NCBI RefSeq assembly: GCF_016545825.1
Contig: NC_052613.1
Location: forward strand, 36,901,790 to 36,965,789
Length of the DNA: 64,000 bases
Source: Eucalyptus grandis
Lineage: Eukaryota > Streptophyta > Magnoliopsida > Myrtales > Myrtaceae
Direction: 5' to 3'
Shown: in pieces, positions 32,601-45,023 of the stretch
How positions within the stretch are numbered: the stretch's first letter is position 1
How the letters are laid out: each line of letters begins with the position of its first letter
Translations under genes and position numbers: made by a program
The notes under the pieces: model-generated
What the model saw: the letters and a program-made list of their open reading frames with translations, nothing else
What the model was told of the DNA's origin: nothing
Database searches by the model: none

Positions 32601-33063
32601 TGATAATATTCTATTTTGGAGATGGCTCCGCTTGACCGAGTGATGGAAGTATTTCGTGTTTCGGTCACCTTCTTTAAGCTAGCGCACTCTAGACTTTTGT
32701 CTGAGGAAGGACTCTTCTTGGATGCGAAGATCTGAGAAAGCCCGCAAGCGATCCTCTCTCGTATCAGCTAAAGACGGTTGAGCGGGTCTAATTGAATTGC
32801 ATTTTGGGCAATCAACAGTAGACTTCTAGCTTCCTCCGTACGAGTTGAGATATCCGAGTAGGCTGTCCTGTTTAGGCCTTTAAGTCTGTACTTTAGAGCA
32901 CGCAGTTTGCAGCAAAGCGAATACATGGCCGAGCCAACGTAGGAAGAATCCCATACCTGTGCTACCAGCTCAAGAAGTTCGATGGGCCATCCAAAAGTTG
33001 AAAAACTTAAAAGGCTTACGATTGTTTGGAGTAGGGAGGATCCTAACGACCATTGGGAAATGG
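29683..33063 (-). mobile_element. LINE (plant L1-type), 5'-truncated and frameshifted, 19 bp TSD
   Basis: The flanks carry ctcttgatcttatcttttt at 29664-29682 and 33064-33082; the sister locus near 11149 has it once. Poly-T at the left end is the 3' poly-A of a minus-strand element. Minus-strand pieces in order: pre-RT region YRLKGLNRTAYSDIS; reverse transcriptase TLIPKIPNASTNDFRPIACC, then VDFSKAFDSVDWNFIELTL, GIRQGDPMSPYIFTLVMEV and LSHLFFADDVLLFSKA (the FADD core at 31691..31680); then a connector, and a zf-RVT zinc-binding motif (CAFCSIRPDSIDHLFFGC) near 30540. The ORF2 end is at about 30140, with a 3' UTR below it. Several frameshifts separate these parts and the N-terminal endonuclease is absent, so it cannot move by itself. 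Confidence 0.92.
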
Positions 33064-33082
33064 CTCTTGATCTTATCTTTTT

Positions 33083-33589
33083 CTGAGGCCAAAACAAGTT
33101 TTCCTAAGAACAGGTTACTTGTCAATTAAGTCAAAAAAGAGAAGTTCATCCTTCATAATCAATACTTATAGATGACCATGCAGTTCAATATTGTCCCACC
33201 TCCGTTGCAGTAAACAGTGTTTGACGTTAGTTTCTTAGTACTTATTTGCACTTGTTGAATTGCAACACTATATTCGTCCCAAAAAATTAATTACAATACC
33301 ACACTAGTTACTAATAATTACACACACTTTATGTAATTTTAAAAATTATTTTTACCTACCATCGGAAGATTCAATATTCATTTATGTAAAATAAGTGAAA
33401 CTTACAATTTCAAAATCGCTAAATATATGCTAAGTCAAAATAAGTATACATTATAATATAATCTATGAAAAAAGTTTCAAACAAAAATCTAAAGTGGATC
33501 ATTCTCTAAAAAAAAAAAAAAGCTCAGTGGACTTGCCAGCCGACCAAATGGTCGCGGATGAACATTTTCCAGCTATTAGAATGGAGTTA
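33083..33589. other. Flank after the LINE, AT-rich
   Basis: The first 60 bases or so continue the EGF 3' flank interrupted by the LINE (match to 11165-11230). The remainder, rich in A and T, shows nothing recognisable. Confidence 0.45.
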
Positions 33590-35822
33590 ATTTGGTCCGA
33601 AATTTGCAATTAGGTAAAAAATTTAAAGAAAATCCCCGAATTGAATTAGTATTTTCAAAATTTTCACGTTTTCTATCTCCTCTCCCGCCGCTTAAGCAGG
33701 TCGCTCGCCCGATCCTCCGCCGCGCCGCTCCGGTCCTCGGCCGCTCCTGGCGAGCTTCAATCGCGGCCGTCCCTTCTTCTCTCCCAGCTTCCGTCGTCCG
33801 CAAGTTTCAAGTCCTTCATCCGCAAGCTTCACTCCTGTTCGACCGAGATTAGCGTTGTTCAAGTCGGTGCAGTTCGCCCAAGAGACAGCGATCGCAGCTT
33901 GTCGAAGCAACGCGGCGACAAGGCGCGGGCTCGTTGTGGAATGTCCCACCGATGGCAGCGAGGCGCTCTTCCCAAGCCCGAATGGGCCGTTCCGATTACG
34001 GTCAGGGAGCCTGCAAATTCTTGGGAAAGACCCCGGCTTCCGCATCCTCTCTTCTTCGATGCTCCTCGGTCTATTCGTGCCGCTGCAGTTCCCGAAAGAA
34101 CGGAATTTCCTTTCCCCCCCTAATGCCCTGCGCCGTAAGATGGACCCAAGCTGGCGAGGTGGGTTCTTCTCCCTCGGCGTAAATTTGGGATTTGTCTCGC
34201 ACCGGCGTTGCTCCAGCAAAGGCTTTTTTGTTTTTGGCCTCCGACGGTAAGCTCCGATGTCTGGCTTTTCTCGCTGCTGTGATCTATGAACTGTTTGCGC
34301 ATTCGCCAGATGCGCTCAGTAATGAATTTAACGGTAAGGTTAGCGACTTCTAAGGACATTGCAGAAAAAGGGGTCGAAATTCTTCTTCTTTGTCGGTTTT
34401 TATGGCATCCTCGAGTTTGGAACTTGACTCTGTTATTGTCAGTAAGCTAGATATGGACGTCTCTGAGTAATGCTTTCGTGGTAATCTGCAGGAGGCGGAT
34501 GAATTCATCATCGGGCTATCTATGTCTTCTGATTGAAACAGAAACTATTCAGTCTAGTAAAGTTCACAGCGTTGCGGGGGAAAACTGGCGGTGGGGAGTT
34601 GAAATGATTGCATATGTTTTGTTGATTGTCATCTATGTTTGTCTCTCTAGGTCTGATGGTAAATACTAAATGAGTGGTGATTTTGATTTGGGATCATATA
34701 TTGCTTCACTCCATTTCAAATGCATTTATAGACTGCATGTCTACTGGTTTGGTGATGCGTCCTGACTTGCTTTATAAGTTGCTTCTGGTTTCTGCTTAAC
34801 ATTTTCATGATATGGTAAGAATTTGCCTCTGCTGGTTTGGCTCTAACAGTAAACCCAACAAGGCTTTTCTTTTCTTCTTGTTTTTTTTTTTTGGGGTGGG
34901 GGGTTTATAGGAGTAGATTTGAATTGTTGAAATTGTGTGCTGACCATTCATGCGAATTAAACATGTTTATCGCGCCTGCTTTCCATAAATATTGATGTTA
35001 ATGTTCTTCGATAGTCCCCAACATTTTACTACAATATTTTGGTTTTCACATAGATCATGTTTATGTGAGAACTGAATGATGGCATGGGATCTGCATTGCT
35101 TGAAAACTGCAATTGTTGCCCACGCTATGTATTTCTCTAAAATTGTCTAGCTTTGGACAAAAACCCCTTCCTTGCCTTCTTCCATTTAGATATGAAGATG
35201 ACTGAAGCTTTGGATTTCAGGGGTTGGAGAGTATGTCTGTAGGGTGAGCATAGCACATAAGCTGAAGCCGGTTGCCGTATGATCAATATGTAGCTTCTCT
35301 TTGACCACGTGATTTGCTTGTTACTTGCTTTAAGATCTTGTTTCTCGGAACGCCAATGTACTTTTCTAAAGATGGTCATGAGGAGCCTTCATCTATGCCA
35401 TTAAAGGGCAAAGCTGGGAAGGCTTGAAACTAATAGAGTTATTGAACTGAGGAATTAATGCAGTGAGTGCATGAATTGCTTCAATTCAAGCTTTAATAAG
35501 TTACGAGGTTGTGAAATAATTTGTTGTTTTCAGGTAGAGAAGAGTCATGTAGTGAGAAAATCGAGTGAGAAATTGATTGCGTGTCTCTCTCTTCGATTCT
35601 GCTATTCTCTTAATCCTTATTTTCCCTTTCATGTCCCTAACTGGGGACTTCACATTGCTGTAAGCTTGTCTTTATGCCTTTATACATTCGATGGGAATGA
35701 TGTCGCATTTTAAGTACTAAGAGTTGGTTCACAATATGCTATTCATTTCTTGTACGAGAGATGGATTCTTCAAGGTGTCTTTCATTGCATTTGGAAAGCA
35801 AGATGCTTCTTGAGGCCCAGCC
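33590..35822 (+). other. GC-rich 5' gene region followed by intron-like DNA; product unknown
   Basis: From 33680 to about 34250 the base composition rises sharply and CpG is frequent, as at the 5' end of a plant gene. A plus-strand frame at 33855-34250 and a minus-strand frame at 33692-34219 both overlap it, and neither shows a family resemblance. Downstream is T-rich, intron-like sequence with plausible junctions (ttgttgttttcag before gtagagaag at 35533). At 35823 it stops abruptly where the PHT1/EGF cassette begins, so it is probably a gene cut by the duplication breakpoint. Confidence 0.3.
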
Positions 35823-36444
35823 CCAGACGATGATGGTCGTCTCAAAGGAACCGGGCATGCATACTTTACATTCAAAGCTCGATCTTCCAAAATTTTCATT
35901 CGAGCAGAACTCGTGCTTGTGTGCAAATTTGAAGCTCCACTTCGAATTAGTCAGGATTTGAGGAATGGTCTTTCATCGCAATCATCATCAATTTCTATTT
36001 CTGTGAAGTGGATACTTATACATTGATATTCTTCTGAATGAATTGAAACTATCCGGCTGAAAGTTTCATCAATTTGACGGGCAATAAGTACGGAAACTCA
36101 AGATGAAAGGGACTTCTCTCTCTATGATCGATGATAGAAGATCTAACTATCAGTGCAGAACAAGAAGGAAATTGCAAGCAGGAATAGGAAGTTATGTGAA
36201 TTTATTACTGGGCTAAGAACTTAGATTAACTTGTCAAAACGAGATTACATGACCACAGAGATACATCTGCCTCTACTTCAATGACCATGGTTCAAGCTGC
36301 AACGATGGTGGCATGAATCTATTCGACAAAGGTCAACATGATCAGAGGCCAAAAAAGGCAGCTTTCAGAGCTAATACGGTCTAAAACTGTACCAGAGCTA
36401 GTTTACATAGACAAAATCTGCTAGAAAGCTCATATGTGGAGACT
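35823..36444. repeat. Left part of PHT1/EGF cassette, copy 3
   Basis: From cagacgatgatgg onward it matches 8669-9289 and 46370-46999. The abrupt start marks a rearrangement breakpoint with the unrelated sequence on its left. Confidence 0.6.
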
Positions 36445-36890
36445 TTGAGGCCTGTTTAAACGGGGACAGTCCTCGACTCAGCTGCAGTATCTTCCTCATG
36501 CTCTCCAGAGATTTCCTCGAGCGAATGGCCCCTTGGCTCTGGCACCAAGAAGATGAAGACTATCCCAAAGAAATTGGTCACGCCGAGTGTGATTAAGGTC
36601 TTCTTGACACTGATCCTGTCCACTGCATGCACAAAACGGAATGCATTCACCAAGGACCCAGCCTTGTCAGCTGCGGCATATATGCCAAGACACGTCGACC
36701 TGAGCTGCAGTGGGAAGATCTCAGCGGGGACCACAAATGTGGTGGCATTAGGGCTGAAGTTTGTGAAGAAGGTGGTGAATGAGTACATGATTATGAACCC
36801 GATTCAATTGTCTGGCAAGGTCCGTTGCCCATCATCAATTGTACCGCGAACCCTCCGATCTTGTCGTTGAATGCCAGCGTGAACCAGTAA
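36445..36890 (-). pseudogene. PHT1-type phosphate transporter, C-terminal fragment (copy 3)
   Basis: The minus strand reads [72 protein letters not shown] and [20 protein letters not shown]. It keeps the canonical PAEIFP where copies 1 and 4 have PTEI, so it holds ancestral residues. Upstream, GFAVQLMMG-like remnants are out of frame. The N-terminal helices are missing. Confidence 0.83.
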
Positions 36891-37242
36891 CTTTACGCAG
36901 CTATTATTATACAAAGCTAGAGCTCGAGCAGCTCATTGCATTCAACTAAGCCCCAACTATCACATCTCTAGTACGAGTTCTTCAGCGCCTAGCTGGTAAA
37001 GGCCGAGCTTGAGCTCCGGTCCACCCCTCCCGCCACTGAGAAAGTTAAGTGAATAAGAATTAAGAAATATACCTGCAAACAAGAATTCAAAGGAAAGAAA
37101 AAACAGGCACTTGTAGAAGAGTTTTTTGAAAATTTACCACCTCAACAACCTGCATAGTTTTGAATTGATGTTGGTCAATCTGCATCGCATTCACGAATAA
37201 TTACAACATATGGCGGACAGATTTTCTTGCTTGGTTTGAATC

Positions 37243-38128
37243 GATGTCGTGGAGGAGCTATGCGGCAAAGTGCAAAGTGGAAAGGAGTCGCGCGTCGTGA
37301 ATGCCAGTGCTCTATTTGGCTTGAAATGCCAGTGCAAAGCAGGTTGGAGGCAAATGCGCCTTGACAATGAAGATGACCTCAAGTTCTATGTGGCTTCAAA
37401 TGCCAGTGCGAAGCGGGTTGGAAACAGATGTGCCTCGACAATAAAGACGACCTCAAGTTCCATCTCAGTGTTTACAAGGTTGCAGGAATTGTAACAGTAA
37501 ATAAAGCAAACACTTTGCCTTAAGTAAGAAATCATTTGACTAGTTCTCTGCAGTAGAATGGGAAAAAAAGTGACACTTGTTAATTTTTTGCTCCAATTAA
37601 ATGGCGAAATACATGGATGATGCGACTCTTGAGAAAATAAACGAAAAACTAATCCTAGAACATGAAGCTCGAGAGATTCAGCTGCAGACTCTGCACATTA
37701 CCTCACATAAACATTCGACTTTCATAACCATATGGTTGAGGTTCATATGAATTGTGTTTTGCTTTTGTGGACATAGGCTTAATTTGCAAATTTTCTTTTC
37801 GTGCAGGTTCTGTTGAGCACTCCTGCATGCCCGAGCCTCCCACAGTCCCATCCGTTCCATACAACACATCTGTCTTCGATCGTAAATCATCTTCACCTCC
37901 TTCATCCTTTTGGTACATAAATCGTGTTGAAGGAATTTCTGGGCAGCTTGCTACTGGATATATCGTGGAGGAAGGACATGCACGAAGTCTGCAACTTATG
38001 AGCACACTTGCCAGTGCGATGCCGGTTACACTATTCTCGTGAATGTTGGCATCTTCCCATGCTTCAGTGATTGTAAGATATAAACTCAAAGACTCGAGAT
38101 TGCAATTCATACTAATTCCCAGTTTTTC
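37243..38128 (+). pseudogene. EGF-like domain protein gene, broken (copy 3, lacks last exon)
   Basis: First domain EELCGKVQSGKESRVVNASA, then FGLKCQCKAGWRQMRLDNED, broken by the 74 bp duplication. Second exon after caggt (about 37807): EHSCMPEPPTVPSVPYNTSV; then in another frame the CYWIYRGG.TCTKSATY-type second domain and SIFPCFSDC with a donor near 38073. At about 38130 the sequence switches to the flank of CNL-3, removing the last exon. Confidence 0.68.
37312..37459 (+). repeat. 74 bp tandem duplication inside the EGF exon (copy 3)
   Basis: Units at 37312-37385 and 37386-37459, homologous to those at 10166 and 47884. Confidence 0.92.
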
Positions 38129-38480
38129 CACTCATCCGATTTTCGGAGTCTTTTTCCAAGACATTATCTTCACAACAACAAGAATCGTCTAAGATTGAGC
38201 ACATTGAATCACTCTAAGAACCGAAGTCACAATCTGGATACTCCAATAGTCATCTAGACATTGCCAACCACGATGATTATATCCAACCGGTTGAGGAACA
38301 GCGATTTCTATTACCTTCACCCATCTGAGAACCCATTTCACGATCGAAGATTCCTACTAAACTCATCTTGAATCAACAATGGCTTTAATTTTAGGAGGAA
38401 AGCAAGGTCAGTCAGGTGAAGTCAAATGATGAAAACTAAATCGTTCTCTCTTAAGTCCCCATTTCGGCCCAAGAACATAC

Positions 38481-38702
38481 TTTGCAGCAACGCTTTTTAT
38501 GTGCTTCACCATGTGCAAAACATGCTCCTCCGATTCAATCACATTCAGTCCAGCTAACAGAAAGAACAGTTCCGCTGCCTGTTAAAGAGTTCCAGCCATC
38601 AACTATTGATCGAACCGCAGCGCATTAAGGTCGGCTAAAGAAAGAAGAACAAGATGAGTTCCGAACCTTGAGCTGGTTGAACAGGAGGGCCGACGAGTCC
38701 AT
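38481..38702 (-). pseudogene. KDSA: KDO-8-phosphate synthase (KDSA), exons 1-2, second copy
   Basis: Exon 1 (38702..38667) again gives MDSSALLFNQLK followed by a GT donor. Exon 2 (38578..38481) gives AAELFFLLAGLNVIESEEH and ends HIKSVAAK. AAE and LNVIES here are closer to the usual plant enzyme (AAEPFFLLAGPNVIES) than the CNL-1 copy, so this copy has changed less. Later exons are absent. Confidence 0.82.
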
Positions 38703-39095
38703 CTCCGTCCAATCAGGCCATAAACGGAACGTACACTGCAATCGGGGAAAAAAAAACGATCAGCATCGGCATTCTTAAAAATTCACCGAGCCAGGGCTCG
38801 ATCCCTCGCGCTCGGCCAGGCGAGCGGTCGAGCAGACTTGCCCTGATTCATAACCCTACTACTGACGTGGTTTAAATGGACCGATCGAGCTACAGTATCG
38901 AGACACTTTACCAGATTGTGCTTCCACGAACTCACGTAATCCTTCTTCGTACCCTGTCCTTGTCGACGAGAGGGAAGGCTCTGGTGGGGAACATGGAGGA
39001 GCGGGGCGTGACAAAGAAGAGGGAATAGGACGAACAAAGGGGCACCCTTTTCAAATTAAAATACGAACCCTTTTCAAAGAGCCGGCAGAGATATT

Positions 39096-42000
39096 CTACC
39101 TCCATATCTTAACTTCTGGGATTTCGCGGATGAGGTGCCAATAGCAGCCGGTCCCTTTCTTGCATCGCTCCTGTAGAATGGGGCAATTGATGATCCGGAG
39201 GTCTTCGAGGGAGGGAGGGAGGCCATATTGGGGCAACTCCCTCAGCTTCGGGCAATCGGAGATCCATAAGAATCGGAGAGAGGGAGGGAGACTGCTGGAC
39301 AATCTTTCCACTTTCCCCATATTCCAGATAGAGGGATGGAGCAGGGAGGGAGGGAGCGGAAGCACAAGATCCTCCTCGTCTCCCAATCCTCCAGCGCGGC
39401 CCATGATCTCCAGTACTTTAAGGGATGTGAGGGGAGTAAGCCACTCGCTCGCTAGCTACTTAGGGCGTGCATGGAAACACTCCAAAAAAGTGTTTCCGGC
39501 ACACTTCTGTACGGAAAGTGTGCGGGAACAAAAAACAGAAACGCGTTTGGTTGCGTTTTTGTTCTTTTTTTTTTTTTGTTCCTGAAACGAAATAGGAAAG
39601 AAAAAAAAAAAAAAAAGTTGTTTCTCGAAAAACACTTCCGAAAAAACAAAACGACTCTTCTCTCTCTCTTCTTCTTCTCTTCTTCTTTTCTTTTTTTTCT
39701 TCTTTTCTTTGGCCGGCCGCCGCCTCGGCCATGGCCGGCGACCGGCCGTCGAGGCTCGGCTTGAATCCGGCGAGGCCGCGTCGCCGGCCCCCGGCGAGGC
39801 TCGGCGTCGCGGGCCCCGGCAAGGCTCGGGCTCGCCGGACGGGCGAGCTCGAGCTCGCTTGACCATGGCGAGGCTCGGGCTCGCCGGATCTGGCGAGCCC
39901 GAGCTCGCCCGGCCAAGGCGAGGCTCGGCGTGGCCGCGCGGCGCAGGCCGAGCCTCGCCTTGGGCCGGGCGAGCTCGGGCTCGCCCAGATCCGGCGAGGC
40001 TCGGCCTCGCCATGGGTCGGGCGAGCTCGAGCTCGCCAGATCCGCGAGCCCGAGCCTCGCGGGCGGCGACGCTCGCCTCGCCGGATCCGGGGGCGAGGCC
40101 GAGCTCGCCCGGCCAAGGCGAGGCCGAGCCTCGCCCGACCACGGGCTCGGCCTCGCAGGTGGGCGGCGAGCCTCGCGTGGCCGGGCGAGGCCGGGGCCTG
40201 CCCGTCAATGGGCCGCAGGAGGCCGGTGACCTAGGAAAAAAGAAAAATAAAAAGAAAGGAAAAAATAAAAATAATAAAAATGTTTAAAAAATTAAAAGAA
40301 ACAAAAAAATAATAAAATTTAACCAAACGTGTTTCGTTCATTTTTTATTAGGACTCAAACGTTACCAAACGCGTTCTTTTGTTCAAAAATTGTTAGGAAC
40401 GTAAACACTTTTTTTTTTTGTTCCAGGTGAACAAAAAAGCACGAAATAAATCCATGCGCACCCTTAATATTCATGCGTCCCCTACCTCAAGTTTTTCTAG
40501 TTTGGGCGGCAATCCTCCATCGGGGAAGCGGATACTATCACAAAATTTTATTGTCAGATCATGGAGATATAGAAGTTGATGCAACTGATTAGGCAACGTT
40601 TTATCTTCGGACACTCCCGAAGATGAAATTTTGAGATGCTGGGAGGAAGAGGAGGGAAGCACTCCAGCTCTAGAGCAAGTAAGAAGGCCAATTCCAAGGA
40701 ATTGAGGCCGGATAGTGTGCTTAGGCCCTGGGGTAAGCTTCTCAACTTATGGCAACCTATAATTTGAATCACTTGAAGTGACTGAAGATGGTCTAGACTT
40801 ATTTGCGTGAGCGACTACACTTCTCGGCAGTACCAAATTTCGAGTCTCTTGAGGCTTACAAGTAAAAATGGAGAGGCTAGCAAAGAATCGCAATGGGAGA
40901 TTATTAAACTTTACAAACAAGACATCTTGTTCCCCTTGGAATTGATGCTGCTTCGTTCATTTGGATGAACACTTAATCCTCTAGGTAAAGATTGTAGCAT
41001 ATTGCAGTCCCAGCATTAGTAATGATATCATAGATTTTGGTATATTTGTTTCGAGGAAAGACACGAAATTTGGACAATTTTCAATGACAAGTCTTCAAGA
41101 GAGTAAAGGGTGTGCATCTTGCTTGGAAGCTTCTCTAATTTGATGCAATTCCTCATGTGGATGGTCTCGAGGTTGCCAGGCAGCTCTGTATCTCCTTCTT
41201 CAGCCACAAAATACACGAATTCAGGACACATGTTGACGACTAACCTCTTAAGACAAGTGAGATTTTGGATTACATCTCTGTCTTGCCATAAATATGTTAA
41301 CTTTTCACAACTTTTCATATATAACTCTTCCAGCTTGATCAGGGAGCTTGTAAACTCATGATTTAAGCAAGTAAGTTCAGAGACATCTTCTATAACAAGA
41401 GAGGTTAGAGATGTCAAGTTTACCAAACTCGTCAACACCCGCTCATTACAACCTATGAATTTTAATTCTTTTAGAGATGGGAGGCTAATGATGGAGGGCA
41501 ACACATTCATATGCAGACATGAATTGATTTCGAGCTTTATGAGGGAGCTTAGTTGACTAGGCAATTTTCCTATCACACAGGACAACCTTCAAGGAGGAGA
41601 TGCTCGAGATGAGGGAACAAAACTCCTACTTCTTCAATCCGAGTGCAATGAGACCAGTCTTCCCACAATGGCATGTCCTTAAATTCTAAAGTTATTAAGG
41701 ATGGAAAAGGACTTTCATCAGTTCCATAAAATTGAGACCCTATCGTGCATATAGCATTTAGACTTTCAATGTATAGTTCTTTGAGCGAAGATAGCTGCCC
41801 GGTGATGGCAACATTTTGGCCCTACAACATCCATGTAAACGTAAATGCACTATGTTAACATGTGGGGGACTTTCTAACCATGACGGGAATTTTAGGCCAC
41901 CATAGCAGGATATCACGAGATTTTCAAGGTTTTGGTGAGGGTGAAGAAAGTCGAGGACCTCTGCTTCAAGCTCTTCATTTCAGGAATTTTCAAAATCTGG

Positions 42001-44237
42001 ACTCCATTGCATGGTCAACCGACATATTCCCTCCTTTGTGAGTAAATTGGTGTCCCTAGCATCTCCAACTTCTTGAACCTTATGCAAATTGGAGATGCAC
42101 AATTCCCCTTTGAGGTTTTTCAGGTTTTTTAACTCCTTCAATCTTGACCCATTTTCTATTCCCACTACAAATTTGGACAACATCTCAAGACCCACCAAAT
42201 TGCCTATATACATTGGCATCACTCTTCAATTTGGAGTGTCGGTAATGTCAAGAAATTTTAAATTGATCAATTTCTCCATACCTTTCGGTAATTCGGTGAG
42301 GTTTTGATAGCTTTGCAACATCAAAGCCTCTAGATTGTACAATGCAACAATTGACTTTGGAAGCATTTCAATATCGGTATATGACAAATTGAGGTGCCTT
42401 AGGTGCCTCAGTTTGCCAATGCAATCCGGTACCTTTCTAATGTAATAGTGACATAATGAAAGAACCCTCAAGTACTTCAATCTAGATAACAAGTCGCATA
42501 GCAATTTCTCAGACAAATAGGACCAAAGATAGTACCTAGATTGCTTCACTAACGATATGAAGCTCCTAAGTCCTTTCATACCATGATCTATTTTGAATCT
42601 TTCTGCCACAATATGACTGCTGGAAATGAATGAGGCGTGACGAGCTAAAGACGCGTTATTTTGATAACCCTCAAACTCAAACTCCCCTGAGCTAAAATAC
42701 TTTGCACTAGCAACTAGTTTCGCCAAGTCATTCACAAGATCATGCATCAAGAATCGTGATCCATTGCTACTCGACTTTTGAAATAATGACCTAGATACTA
42801 GTTCGTTGAAATAATTCAAACCTGCATTAAAATGATTCTTTCCTTCTTTTCCCTCCAACAAGCCCTCGCACTCCACCAGCAAATCAACTCATCCCTTTCA
42901 ATTTCATAGTCCTTGGGAAATATGGCACAATAAGCAAAACATCTCCTCAAATTGAACGGGAGATGGAGATAACTAAGCTTCAAAGCTGGAAGGATCTCAT
43001 TTCTTTCTTCAGGTAGGTCCCAAATTTTGTTGGTCAATATAGCCTACCATTCATGGGGACTAAAGTTTGGTGCGCAACAGCCCGGCCAATGTCTTCACTG
43101 CTAACGGCAACCCTTTGCATTTTCCTACTATTTTCCGACCTAATTCTTCAAGATGAGGATGACAATCGAAATTTCTGACTCCAAGAGCATGAAATGCGAA
43201 CAAAGTCATGCAAGCGTCTTCTAACAACTCTTTGAGATAATACGGTGCAACACCGGCAAATGAAGCAACGCCGCTGTTACAAGTGGTGAGGATGATCTTG
43301 CTTCCCTTTGTTCCCAATTGAAAAGGCTTCAATAGAGTAGTCCAATTTCCATACTTCTCATCCCAAACATCGTCCAAAGCAACAAGAAACTTCTTTCTCG
43401 AAAGGTTTTCCTTGAGTTTACCTTGAAGCTAGTTCAGATCCTTATCTTCACATGACAAATGGGCGCTAGTTGTCCCTAAGATACTCTTTGTGATAGCAAG
43501 CGCGTCGAAATCATCATAAATACAAGCCCATGCTTTCATATCAAAATAGCTTGTGACTTTAGCATCATTGTAGATTTGTTGAGCCAAAACCGTCTTCCCA
43601 ACACCCCCATCCCTACAATGGGAATCACTTTTATATCCACACATGTTCTATCGTCTTCTTGTCTGGTCAATAATTCGAGGATCTCATTTTTTTCATCCTT
43701 CCTACTAACAAAACCAGGCTCGGGCAAATACGTAGTAGGAAGCGGCTTATCCAGTTGGTAGTATGCTGATCGCTCCCCGTTATTCTCTCTCAAGTGCAGA
43801 CTATCTTTAAAAGTTATGATATCTTGTAATCTGCCATCCATCTCTCTAATCTTGGATCTCATTTTGCAGTTGAACATAAATGCACATACGCTCAATTTGA
43901 AGCAACAACTCGGAAGAAGGGACCTCCCCCTGCTACAGCTGGGTTCTGCATCAGACTTGTTTTCCACGGATTTTATGGCAAACTCATCAAGTAAGTCATC
44001 AATGTCATAGGCCAAGTTCCCGAGATCTTCGAGCCACGACTTCACTTAGGGATCACTAGTCAGTTGCCTATCCTCTGCATCATAAAGCACCTTGTCGATC
44101 TTGATCAGCATCTTCTCCCATTTCTTTAGCAACGTGTGGATCCCCTTGCGCCGTGCAAAGTTGAGCAACTCGGGAGAGGCCAATTTCTCGAACAGCACTT
44201 GAAGAAGGGCCTGAAGAAAGAGCTCTACGATGGGCAT
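39096..44237 (-). pseudogene. CNL-3: heavily decayed CC-NB-ARC-LRR pseudogene
   Basis: ATG at 44237 (MPIVELFLQALL) and the same domain order as CNL-1, with at least ten breaks. There is a TAA in the coiled coil at about 44046, a lost C inside the P-loop run at about 43605, a stop at 43431, an extra A near 43067 and a lost T near 42868. TGA codons occur near 42227 and 41980; single-base losses near 41803 and 41575. A transposon occupies 39463-40463, near the end of the LRR region. The NB-ARC motifs are still readable (DDVWDEKYG, GLPLAVKT, CFAYCAIFPKDYE, MHDLVNDLAK). The last LRR piece and stop lie at 39404..39096. No functional product is possible. Confidence 0.93.
39463..40463. mobile_element. 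PIF/Harbinger (Tourist)-like element inserted in the CNL-3 LRR, TSD TTA
   Basis: A TTA target-site duplication lies at 39460-39462 and 40464-40466; the uninterrupted CNL-1 site is at about 2575-2585. The termini are inverted, GGGCGTGCATGGAAAC on the left and the reverse complement of GGGTGCGCATGGATTT on the right. A 3 bp TTA/TAA duplication with GGG-type termini is typical of Tourist elements. The centre (about 39710-40220) is extremely GC-rich, made of gcgaggctcgggctcgcc-like words, flanked by pyrimidine- and A-rich tracts. It encodes no transposase; long frames in the core are composition artefacts. Confidence 0.88.
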
Positions 44238-44742
44238 GGCTTGGTTCGGGAGTGGTAGAGGATTAAACAAGAGTGCACGGATGGTTTGAAACAAAGTGTA
44301 CTGGGTGGAGAGCAAGCAAAGGTTATTACGTCCAAGACAATAGCATCAAATGATGGGTGTGAATAAAAGACTTTTTAATCATCAAGTCCTCTGGTTAGAT
44401 TCGACAAGGCATTTGTCAATCTTGTGGGCCGCCTTTGGCGTGAAGATGGAAAGACTTCTAGCGCAATTCTGACGCAAAACTAGGTCTCCATGGCATATTA
44501 GCCCGAAGGCAGAGTCAAGGAAGCCCCACGTCAATATGGCTCCATCCACCCTAAAATTATTCCAAATTGTGGGTCCCTTCCTCACCGTCTCCATCTGCAC
44601 CAAGCCTGCGGACTTCACCAGCCGTTCACCTCTCTTTTGTTTTTGTTTTGTTTTTTTTTTTATCCTCCTAAACAAGGGGTCCATTTCATTTGAAAATGTT
44701 TTAAAGTTGTTCTAGCGAACTCTGAAGGAAAGTCGGTTGATC
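44238..44742. promoter_or_regulatory. CNL-3 5' flank
   Basis: Close match to the CNL-1 flank, with the conserved tgggtgtgaataaaagac block at 44355-44372. Probably the old promoter and leader of the dead gene. Confidence 0.35.
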
Positions 44743-45020
44743 AACAAAACCACGTCTGTGGAGGCAAAGGGAAAAAGGAAGGCTTTAACTTTGCAGTCGT
44801 CACCGGTGATGATAACGTTGAGCCCCCCATTGAAATTTTCAGCGACCAGCTCGAACGTTGTGAAATGCCCGTCGTTGACGGAGGAAGCGACTTGAGAAAA
44901 TCCCATTTAAGCCCATGGAGATAGGAGAACATAGATCTTCCCTTTTTCCCATCTTTCTCGCCTGCAACCTCGCAAACCGACCTGGAGGTCCTAAACATCA
45001 TGAATCAAAGAGACGAGTAA
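44743..45020 (+). other. Conserved exon-like segment divergent from CNL-3
   Basis: Third copy of the segment at 6860-7137 and nearly identical to it, including the stop after PWR and the final NQRDE. Protein not recognised. Confidence 0.35.
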
Positions 45021-45023
45021 ATG

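Noticed and set aside
33692..34219. A 175-codon minus-strand frame in the GC-rich 5' region
   Set aside because: No family resemblance, a competing frame on the other strand, and composition driven by CpG. The region is better read as the leader of an unknown gene.
38780..38830. A tRNA-like string (ctcgatccctcgcgctcggcca)
   Set aside because: No cloverleaf could be formed around it and its copy at 1910-1940 is equally unstructured.
39452..40287. Several overlapping frames of 97 to 250 codons on both strands in a GC-rich region
   Set aside because: They lie in the GC-rich core of a transposon, are open on both strands at once because stop codons are rare in such composition, and consist of Arg/Ala/Pro/Gly/Ser repeats.
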